Shown here piece by piece: positions 55,924-64,000 of a stretch of 64,000 nt of DNA (within the stretch, counting starts at the first letter, position 1; each line of letters begins with the position of its first letter). The position numbers were made by a program, and so were the translations under genes. The notes under the pieces were generated by a model. The model was not told where the DNA came from. It saw nothing but the letters and a program-made list of their open reading frames with translations, and did not search any database. The stretch covers positions 12,746,983 to 12,810,982 of the forward strand of contig NC_087077.1 in the NCBI RefSeq assembly GCF_026151205.1. The letters are read 5' to 3'. This stretch comes from Bolinopsis microptera (Eukaryota > Ctenophora > Tentaculata > Lobata > Bolinopsidae).

Positions 55924-58900
55924 GTAAAAATAATGTAGGCCTAAAAGATGACGATGGAAATTTGACCGACGGTTATTTCTCGCTTACCAACTTCCCTCAC
56001 GGTCTACAGCTCACTTGGATAGCTAACCAATCATGTGACGGTATAGTGTCACCGCATGGTGGTGCAGAAGTGTCACTTAATGGTTTGTTATCACGCGGAG
56101 GTAGTAGTGAAGGTAGAGAGGAGATTAAGATAGTTCTGGAATGGGTTAAGTGTGTGAAAACTCTTGACACCCTCATTGATCAGCATTTTCTAATCACGAA
56201 CAATAATCTTCAGAAAAAGGTTTGAACTGTTGTAATGATTTCAGTTATTTCTGCCATTTAATCTTGTTACCCGGTTTCTCCTATTTCATTCTTCTTACGA
56301 AGTTACGAGCATAAATATATTGCTGTATATATATTATCTTAATTTATATATGAAATCAATATTTTCAGCTGTTCGTGTTCAATAAAGGTGGCTTGGACCG
56401 ACTCACACAAGTTTTAAGAGGTTGGGCACGTGTTCAGAAGTCAGAAGTAGCTGAAACGCCACTAGGTGTGTAACCGATTAATTGTGATGTACCATTCTCA
56501 TAATTAAAAAAATGTATTGAATAATTGGACTTTCACACTGTACATTATACAAGTTTGTGCAATTTCTTTTATTCATTTGCAAAGAATGTACATTGTACAT
56601 CACATAACATTGCGTTCCCGACCATTTTATTGTTTGTTAATAATTGTTGTGGTAATTACAGGTATATTCATTGTCCCGAATAGACGAAGTATTGTGTATC
56701 CGACCGTAACATCAGAACTTTGGCAACGGTATCTCAACAAGAATGGAACTGTTACCGGTTAGGACCAATATTATTCCACCCAGTTTTTAAGTTTTAAGTT
56801 TGAAGTCATGTGACTTATTAGAATTAGAATTAGAATTAGAATTGGAATTAAATTTACAAAAAATTAATTTCATGTTAGGTTAATGTTTGTTATATTTTGT
56901 AGCACACATTTTCATTGCATTTTCCAATAATGTCTTGTCATAAAAGAAAAGAAAAAGAATTGCGCCCGTTTTTTCTTTGTGGCGGACGCTAAATTTCCAT
57001 TCATTACAAGCTCTGATCATTTAACTTTATAATATTATGTTTGATAATACAGGCAACACTTGTGATTCAATTCAATTGCCGTAGAACTTAACTTTAATCT
57101 GTAATCAAGAAATTGGAAGCAAAAAGTGAACTATACTCATGTTTTATACACAAGCAACCCACACACGCCCCACGCGTCTTTCTCGTTGTCATGGTATGAT
57201 GATGATGAAAATATTAAAATAACTGGCTACAATAAGCATTTTATTAACAATAAATAGTATAGTAGAGATCAAAATCTTTAAATTCCAACAGACTAATTTT
57301 AAATACCCACCTAACAACTTATACCCCGGTAAAACGTTATAAAACCTCAATGATTTAGTATAAAATTAAAGATCTTAACAATTACTACACTTCAAAATAC
57401 TAGAATTACTGTTCATAGAACAAAATATTTGACTTTACCAGTCACTTGACGTTTCAAAATGAAACTGAGGTAAAAGATGCAGTTGCATAAGACCACTGTA
57501 ATGGTAAAGTATGACGAACGGAAACGAAATCGAAACCCACCTTCCTCGCTCTCCAAAATCCCTCTTTTTCTGCAAAAACAGCCAAGAAAACAACAATTTC
57601 AAGAAAACAAACCATTCGTAACCTTTCACTTGAAATTTTTGCTTCGCAAAATGGTGAACGGAAAAAATGTACTCTGATGAAAAACATATCACAGAAAATG
57701 TCATGTTAGTTAAGTCACTTTTAGCTTTTGTTCCCTTGACTGCGTAATAATTTACCTAATGGTTCAGATGTAAGGCACGCTCGAAGATTGGTATACAAAG
57801 GAGGAGTTAGTGATGAAGCTAGGGGCGAAATCTGGCGTTGTTTGCTATCCTTGCACAATCACTCTCACACTCATCGACAAAAGTCGTTCAGAAACCAACT
57901 TCTCGCTGAGAAATACAAAGATATTAAGCTGAAGGTTGGTGAGACATTGAGACACGTACCCCATGTTGGTGATAAGGTCTACTTGTAAATTTAACGTAAA
58001 ACGCGATGATATTATTGATGATTTTATAGCGCACACGCGCGTATATAAAGCATATATGTGGATTTCTGTGGATAAATTGCCAGTCATTGGGACATCTTCA
58101 AGAAGGAATCCCAATAGCTAATAATAGGGTTAATACCGGTTAAATTGGTAGTCTGATGATCTAATTTAAATGTGAAATCCTCAGGTACCAGACCTTCAGT
58201 CCAACCCGGATGACCACTCTGCGTTTTGTACAATCGTATCTGAGATAGAAAAAGACGTTTGTCGAACTGATTCACATAACCCCTTGATATCAGGTACACT
58301 ATTGAAAAATTAAAGAGTAATTGTAGAAAAGTTTAGATTTCTTTGACCTCTGCTTGTCCCACACACACTTTACCGGACAGATAACGGACCATATTAATTC
58401 AGGAGCAGATAATCCTAACCAGGCGCTGCTGAAGCGGATTCTGATAAATTACTACCTGCACCGCCCCGAGATGGGATATGTTCAAGGAATGTCAGATCTA
58501 CTCGTACCCCTTTTTATCGTTGTCCGGTACTTTTAAAATGTTCACTGATTTTTAATTTAATATGGAATTAACTGGAAATTAACTGGGCGGCCATCACGGA
58601 TCGGGAAATTGAGCGGCCATCCACAAAAGAAAAGCGGCCGCATTTCTTGTTTGTGGTCGAAAACATTAGATTTCGAGGGTTCAAGAGCCCGATACTGTGC
58701 TTTATACCTAGAATTTCTAACATTTTCACCTCACCAGGGAAGAAAGTGAAGTGTTCTGGTGTTTTGACTTCTTCATGAACCGTTCAGCCTTCAGCAAACT
58801 ACAATACTGTAACCTTTACCAACAGCTAGCGTTTCTACGCGAAGTCCTGGGTTTACTGTTCCCTGATATTTACAGCTACCTAAGTACAACAGGTGACGCG

Positions 58901-59281
58901 AACATTTTACTTGTTATTTATTGCATGAAAGCGATTTAAGAATATTTTCTTGTATTCTACACTTAATATTTGAAATGCCGTGCCTATTTTATGAACTATA
59001 CCGGGGGGGACTATACCTCATCCCAAAAATCAGATTTTGATACTTAAATTTTAAATTAAAAGTTCAACTTTGCCAGTGGATAAACATGACTGATACATTA
59101 CATTTTCCTCAGTATGACTTGCTGAAATAGCAGTTTTATAAAATGTCTCATTTCAGGGGACGCCTTAACACTGACATGTTGCCATCGTTGGTTTCTTCTA
59201 TTCTTTAAGCGAGAGTTCGATCTGAACCCTTTACTGAAACTATGGGATGTGATGTTAGCCGCCCCTTCTCCGTTCTTTCAG
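55924..59281 (+). CDS. TBC1D16: TBC1D16-like Rab GTPase-activating protein, partial (eight exons)
   Basis: Exons 55924-56219, 56369-56465, 56662-56757, 57768-57934, 58185-58293, 58403-58526, 58738-58892 and 59157-59281 are all GT-AG and keep one frame. The N-terminal exons match the TBC1D16 arrangement: KNNVGLKDDDG then GYFSLTNFPHGLQLTWIANQ, and FVFNKGGLDRLTQVLRGW. The TBC domain begins at RRLVYKGGVSDEARGEIWRC and carries both catalytic fingers: Arg in IEKDVCRTD and Gln in GYVQGMSDL; later FWCFDFFMNR, QQLAFLREVLGL and CCHRWFLLFFKREF. TBC proteins accelerate GTP hydrolysis by Rab GTPases; vertebrate TBC1D16 acts on Rab4A. The start exon and the C-terminus after PSPFFQ (donor at 59282) were not found in the window. 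No disabling change is visible. Confidence 0.9.
56760..57765. other. Intron of the TBC1D16-like gene
   Basis: It has a GAATTAGAATTAGAATTAGA microsatellite at 56820-56850. 57480-57670 shares AAGAAAACAACAATTTC with 24920-24945 and may be a retroelement tail. No other gene. Confidence 0.5.
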
Positions 59282-59599
59282 GTGACCATTTTCTAATTTA
59301 TTGTTGATTTGATACGTTAGATTACAGACCTATTGAATGCAATGACAAACGATTGTGTTGGGAATCAAAAATAGTTTTCAATCTGAAAACCTCACAATAC
59401 AAGTCAAACTTATTTCCACATAGAATTTAAAATCAAATTATGTAATTAACAAGCGAGAAAGCACACAAATTAAGAAATGAAAAAGCAATGAAGCAAAAAC
59501 TGCAAACTGAACGACTATCATATCCAATCTAATAACTGAACGCAATGAAAAGTACCTGCATGTTGACTGTTTTTAAATTTCTTTACAAAAGTTGAAATA

Positions 59600-60928
59600 T
59601 CAGCCAGACAATGTACCAAAAGCCAACCCTGAAGCAACCATACAAGGAACACCTATCATGCTCAGGAAGGCCAGCTCCCCGAATAACAATTCTTCTCCCA
59701 ATTGTAGTAAAAAGAAAACTAAACACCCAAACCCAAGAGCAACAAGAGATGCCGCGTATTTTAAAGAAATCTCTCGCCCGCCAAAAAGCTCCTGGCACGC
59801 CGGGGCAATACAAGTAAAGATGCCTGTACAGAAGGTGGCGGAACACAGGTTAGCAAGATATCCGTACTTGCTCCATTTAGTGAAATGCAGTGAGATTGTT
59901 AGAGGTCCCATGAAAAAGAAGGCACAGGTAAAAGTGTAGCGGGTACCAATACGGTCCAGTATCATACCCCACATCATCATGCCGAATGCGTTAGAAAGCG
60001 ACCCTGAAGCCCCGACCATGTTGAGAAACCCGTCGTCGTCTATCGCTACCAATGCAATGATCTTGTATAACTGTGTTGTAGTGAGAAGAGTAAGTGATAA
60101 GGTTAGGACGACAAAAGAAAGAACGTAGAATTTGGGCTGTTTCAACGTTTCTACGATATTATAATCGGGATCTAATCTGCTGCAGTCCTTCTCCTCCTTT
60201 TTTATCAGTATCTCCTTCTCATTAGGAGCTGCGGTCTTGCGCAGCTCTGCCATTTCTTCCTCATCAGGAACTCGGAGGATGAACAGTCCTGGTAAGCAGA
60301 GTCCAGCTATGAAGCCAGCCCAGACAAGCCAGATTGTCTGGATGTGCTGCACAACTGTCTCATCAAGGAACAGCGTCTCCGTAGTGTTACCCATGTTAAC
60401 TTCCACTCGCTGTTTGTTTGATGGGTTGATAATGGTGGTACAGAGGCACGAACCTAAAACCCCTGAAATCCCCATGAAGAAACCCATAATGCCATTCACG
60501 GTGCCACTTTTCGTTGGATGCCATTCTGTCAATCTAGCTACATTACACACGTTTATCTGTCCTGAAAGTGTTCCAACAAATACCATATTTACGGTGAGGA
60601 GAATGTAACTGTCGATGAAGTATGATGAAGCAACCAAAGTCACGTACAGGATAACCAGGATAAAGTTGAGGAATCTGATATTAATATAGTTTTCCAGAAC
60701 TCCTGACAAAGACCCCGTCAGAGTAATCCCTAGTTCTAACATGACCGGTTGAAGGGACATGGCTGCTGAGCTGGTTATTTGGCCGGTATTGTGGTAGAAT
60801 AGTGATGAGAGATAAGGTAACAGTGCCCCGTAACTGAAGTAAGGTAAACCCACTGCTACGGATCGGAGACAGACACAGATCAGCACCCACCAGCTGTAGT
60901 GGCGGTGGAACCACGAGGACCCCGTCAT
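59600..60928 (-). CDS. Major facilitator superfamily transporter, oxalate/formate- or monocarboxylate-like
   Basis: A single open frame of 442 residues on the minus strand, convergent with the TBC1D16-like gene. Hydropathy suggests about 12 membrane segments: first SWWVLICVCLRSVAVGLPYF (residues 12-31), then a break with a charged cytosolic loop (220-262, VPDEEEMAELRKTAAPNEKE) between the two halves. GMILDRIGTR (321-330) is the MFS loop motif between segments 8 and 9. TEWHPTKSGTVNGIMGFFMG (134-153) resembles the OFA/MCT-like branch. Substrate cannot be told. An N-glycosylation site (NTT) lies in an extracellular loop. The frame is open further upstream to a TAA about 45 nt before the ATG, and a CACAG acceptor-like site is there, so the first exon may differ. 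Confidence 0.88.
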   Translation of the reverse strand: MTGSSWFHRHYSWWVLICVCLRSVAVGLPYFSYGALLPYLSSLFYHNTGQITSSAAMSLQPVMLELGITLTGSLSGVLENYINIRFLNFILVILYVTLVASSYFIDSYILLTVNMVFVGTLSGQINVCNVARLTEWHPTKSGTVNGIMGFFMGISGVLGSCLCTTIINPSNKQRVEVNMGNTTETLFLDETVVQHIQTIWLVWAGFIAGLCLPGLFILRVPDEEEMAELRKTAAPNEKEILIKKEEKDCSRLDPDYNIVETLKQPKFYVLSFVVLTLSLTLLTTTQLYKIIALVAIDDDGFLNMVGASGSLSNAFGMMMWGMILDRIGTRYTFTCAFFFMGPLTISLHFTKWSKYGYLANLCSATFCTGIFTCIAPACQELFGGREISLKYAASLVALGFGCLVFFLLQLGEELLFGELAFLSMIGVPCMVASGLAFGTLSG

Positions 60929-60997
60929 AGCTATTTGGTGTTTGCTACCTCCTTCATCTGTGCGAATGGTCGGTTAAATGGTTGTGTTTATAGTCAA

Positions 60998-61127
60998 AAG
61001 ACCATGAACTTATGTCTTACTTTCAAACTTTCACCAAAATTTCTTGCGCATTAATGATACTAGACCATGAACTTATGTCTTACTTTCAAACTTTCACCAA
61101 AATTTCTTGCGCATTAATGATACTAGC
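60998..61127 (+). repeat. 65-bp tandem duplication
   Basis: AGACCATGAACTTATGTCTT and the following bases to ATTAATGATACTAG occur twice exactly, upstream of the transporter gene. Confidence 0.95.
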
Positions 61128-61133
61128 AGAAAA

Positions 61134-61400
61134 CCGTCAAACCCTAATATAAAGTGGTGTCAAGACTCAAGAGACTAAAATAATTATTACCAAATTTTGG
61201 GCATTAAATTCTTATTCCTTGGCCTATTTTTTATTTTATTCATGCTGATTTGAAGGCCATTAAAGCATTGGAACCAGTCAAAAAAGATTAAGTTTTATAT
61301 CTTTTACGGTTTTTGCGGAAAGTCTTGTTAAAGTTGATGCCATGGTGTCAGTAAAATGGTACGGATATATATCTTACTAGATATAAAACGAGACGATATA
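61134..61400 (+). mobile_element. Repeat family A, copy 4, internally deleted
   Basis: GGTGTCAAGACTCAAGAGAC to the AAACGAGACGATATATAT end. It lacks the GTTTTTGACACCACTTGGGG segment found in the other copies. Confidence 0.75.
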
Positions 61401-63195
61401 TATATATATAGGGGTAATATGTTTAAAACTAATTACAACACTACAAATCTATTATATGTATTATATATATATATAATATACATAAGTCAAACCTGCCCAA
61501 GCTAGAGAGCCATGACAGGGCCAGCAGGTAAAGCCCGGACCAAAACACACTGAACCGACTACGTATATAAAATAACAATATATAGATAATAGAAAGGAGG
61601 GACAAACCGGGGGCCCTCAAAATCTATTACATTTTATTAAGCTATGTAAGAAGTTTCTGTAACATCTCGTCCATGACAAAGGCAATTATTTGTTTTAAAC
61701 ACTGAGTGGAGACTCTCACTTCATCCCCAACTATCAAATTATATGATCGACCAACTCATAAGAGCGAAAAAAGATTGCTAAAATACAATTTAGACACTAA
61801 ATAATAAATATGAAAGACAGGTATTTGCATTTTATACTTTTATAGCGAGCGTATACCTAGCATTAATGCTAATCTGCAACTGATAAAATTCTTAATCATA
61901 ACTGAATGCGATAAAAAAATACTTCTGTTACAATGTTAGCTACACCGTACCTTTTAATAGAGTAACAATTTCTCGTTAGGGTTATCATAATCCTGCCATT
62001 TATGGACCTTTACGGAAATAAACCTGCAAATTCTCTTAAATAGACCTTGTAAGTTAATTGTCGTGTTAACTAAAAGGTAAGGTAACATTGTATACTACGC
62101 TGTTGGATAGTCCAAGATGAGAGAACTTAAAGACTGCATTGGCGAATTGTTGGGATAGCAATACAAGCTGATACTCGATTGGCAGACTTTACTTTTAATA
62201 CTATCGATATTTGATTAAAAAAAAAACACAAATGAATTTGAATCTTGCCAAATGAATTATTCAACAAACTGAAATTGAGTCACACACCAAAGGTTATACA
62301 CAATAAACATGTGGTTGCTTATTTTTATTTAGTAATATCGTTAAGTTATAATATTGAATACTCTGCCTCAATTAGCAAACCTATTTTAAAAGATTCTATG
62401 AGGGTAATTCTTGGATTGTTAGGAATATCACCCTCATGAGAGCTACGTTTGCTCATGAATGATGAGATAAATCATAAATGGAGAGAAGGACTGTCACGAA
62501 ACTCGTTCCAGTCTATAAATGGATCGACCTAGGCAGGCAGGCTTTAAATAGTGGTTGTTATTCTAGACCCCGGACAGTTACTACCTGTCTTTCATTTCCG
62601 TGTTGAATCTTTGAATATGTTAGGCATGTTGCAGCGTGATCATTGTTTTGCTACATGGTACATGACCCTCACACACTAAGTAGTATCACACGTCGTGACC
62701 CACATTGTCGTTTCACTAAGTAGCACGTGTGCGCGGCAGGTCTACAACGTATGACAACACACGTCTTTTTTTTCATTTTGCTGCATATTTCACGTAAATA
62801 TTGGTTTAACAAACGTTATCAAAGATATTCTGCTGCCGCATCAGTTATGACCAGTACAGGCAGATCACAAGTGACCACCGGCTTAGCTTATCATTAACCT
62901 GGGGACCCCAGGCTATAATGTTCATAAACATATGAATAGAGATTAGGCGGAATGACAGGCTGAGCGCCGCCCAGTAACTTATCATTAATATACACATTGG
63001 GCGACTAAGCTCATGTTAAACGGAAAGTCATAGTTCACAGTCAGAGCTTTGGAGATTAACCTCTTGAAATGGTTTTACATTTGAGTAAGGACTTCATTTT
63101 AGAGATGATCCATCACATACAGGAAATATAGCAGCCCATACCAGTTTTCCAAATAAGATTTATATTGTTGGGGTTAAAATATATATCTGCATGCA
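61400..63195. other. Non-coding region with scattered repeats
   Basis: 61430-61500 is AT microsatellite. 62690-62757 is a solo copy of the CTTGTCATACGTTGTATGAC end family (inverse). 62895-62985 is an inverse copy of the TGTCATTCCGCCTAATCTCT family. I searched here for the missing TBC1D16 C-terminal exons and saw none. Confidence 0.5.
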
Positions 63196-63198
63196 TTA

Positions 63199-63611
63199 TG
63201 TTAGGTTATAGGATTAGATGATAGTGACATGGGAACAGGTGGTTCATCAATTGTGACCGGTCAATCGTGACCTGTCAAGTGTCAACATTGCCGTTCTAAA
63301 ATATGGGTGCAGAATATTCGCGAATTTTACGATTGGTCCAACAATAGGTGGGGCAGCCGTCCATTGGTTGTAAGTCATGTGACCTAGGTCACATGACCAT
63401 AGCAGGTGGACTAAGCCTCATTTAACCCCGGTCAGCTCGTGCACTAACATTAGTGTGACGTTAAAATAGTTATTAAGACCTGCAAGGTAGGTAATATAAA
63501 TACAGATGTTTTGTGTTGTAAAAGTTAGTTTTAGTTTTATTTTAAACCACTTCTCCTAAACTGTTGTTTCCGTTGTTCCCAAAACAATACAAGAGAAGAA
63601 CCCCGTTAACA
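63199..63611 (+). mobile_element. 5' LTR of a Ty3/gypsy-type retrotransposon (element runs out of the window)
   Basis: The segment starts TGTTAGG and ends GTTAACA, giving TGTTA/TAACA short inverted ends of 413 bp. It contains a TATAAA at 63495-63500. Directly after it stands TTGGCGACGAGGATTACG, a sequence typical of the primer-binding region of metazoan gypsy elements. The second LTR and coding part are beyond 64000, so the start is inferred from the inverted ends. Confidence 0.65.
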
Positions 63612-63733
63612 TTGGCGACGAGGATTACGACCGACGTTGGGACATCTTGCTGCTGAAGGCTACTACAATTACGCCTTACTGCAGAATAAATGATAGAGAA
63701 AAGGTAACAACGGACAACTGAGATCCTGGTTCA

Positions 63734-64000
63734 AGATAAAGTCCTTGCTGGGAGGTAACCCAGATAAAGTCCTTGCTGGGAGGTAACCCAGATAAAGTCC
63801 TTGCTGGGAGGTAACCCAGATAAAGTCCTTGCTGGGAGGTAACCCAGATAAGGTCCTTGCTGGGAGGTAACCCAGATAAAGTCCTTGCTGGGAGGTAACC
63901 CAGATAAAGTCCTTGCTGGGAGGTAACCCAGATAAAGTCCTTGCTGGGAGGTAACCCAGATAAAGTCCTTGCTGGGAGGTAACCCAGATAAAGTCCTTGC
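63734..64000 (+). repeat. 28-bp tandem array in the LTR-element leader
   Basis: About 9.5 nearly identical units of AGATAAAGTCCTTGCTGGGA followed by GGTAACCC, one unit with AAGGTCC. The array continues past the window edge. Each unit contains a CCTTGCTGGGAGG partial dyad. Confidence 0.97.

Noticed and set aside
57435-57704. Overlapping ORFs on both strands in a TBC1D16 intron
   Set aside because: No domain or splice context, and the segment shares a repeat-like AAGAAAACAACAATTTC stretch with 24.9 kb.
18583-59281. One giant gene joining the secreted-protein exons to the TBC1D16-like exons (phases would fit)
   Set aside because: A signal peptide on a cytosolic Rab regulator makes no sense, and exon 3 has an in-frame stop 10 codons after the possible donor. 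Matching phase 1 is common by chance.

Overview
The window is nuclear DNA of an invertebrate animal: AT-rich, with spliced genes, GT-AG introns and a very heavy load of transposable elements. The mixture (CR1-like, RTE-like and other non-LTR elements, Penelope/GIY-YIG elements, hAT, TTAA-specific and TA-specific DNA elements, many MITE-like repeats, one Ty3/gypsy-type LTR) would suit a cnidarian or another early-branching marine animal. No single sequence proves this, so the organism is an inference.

Host genes are few. At the left end two ribosomal-protein genes lie head to tail on the minus strand: RPSA (three coding exons, 295 aa) and, 181 bp downstream of its stop codon, RPS15A (three coding exons, 130 aa). 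A good 3' splice site stands just before the RPS15A start codon and no strong splice donor is visible in the spacer, which may point to a trans-spliced operon. At 18.6-20.4 kb is a small plus-strand gene for a secreted acidic protein with a tandem V-D-D-A repeat. At 55.9-59.3 kb eight plus-strand exons encode most of a TBC1D16-like Rab GTPase-activating protein; its start and its C-terminus were not found. Downstream, on the minus strand, is an apparently intron-poor major-facilitator transporter (59.6-60.9 kb).

The rest is repeats. 6-23 kb is dominated by short non-autonomous DNA elements, palindromes, minisatellites, a tRNA-derived SINE and a 5'-truncated Penelope-like element. 24-33 kb holds non-LTR fragments, including a three-layer nest: an old repeat split by a CR1-like fragment, itself split by a 1.4-kb palindromic element flanked by TTAA. 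33.7-39.3 kb is a reverse-transcriptase fragment split by a 37-bp minisatellite and a 4.6-kb insertion that carries an RTE-like RT and a hAT-type element. 40.6-43.7 kb is a nearly complete RTE-like element with one in-frame stop and one frameshift.

The most notable object is the CR1-like retrotransposon at about 43.9-49.9 kb (minus strand). Its ORF1 joins an AlkB-type 2-oxoglutarate/Fe(II) dioxygenase domain to an SGNH esterase domain, both with complete catalytic residues. Its ORF2 starts with a PHD finger before the endonuclease and reverse transcriptase and overlaps ORF1 by ATGA. ORF2 has only a dinucleotide-slip frameshift, one stop and one 770-bp TA-flanked insertion, so the copy is young. 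Next to it lies another RT family (50.1-53.7 kb) interrupted by a second TTAA element, with an empty-site paralogue inside the window at 39.8 kb. The right end enters a gypsy-type LTR element with a 28-bp tandem array just after the primer-binding site.
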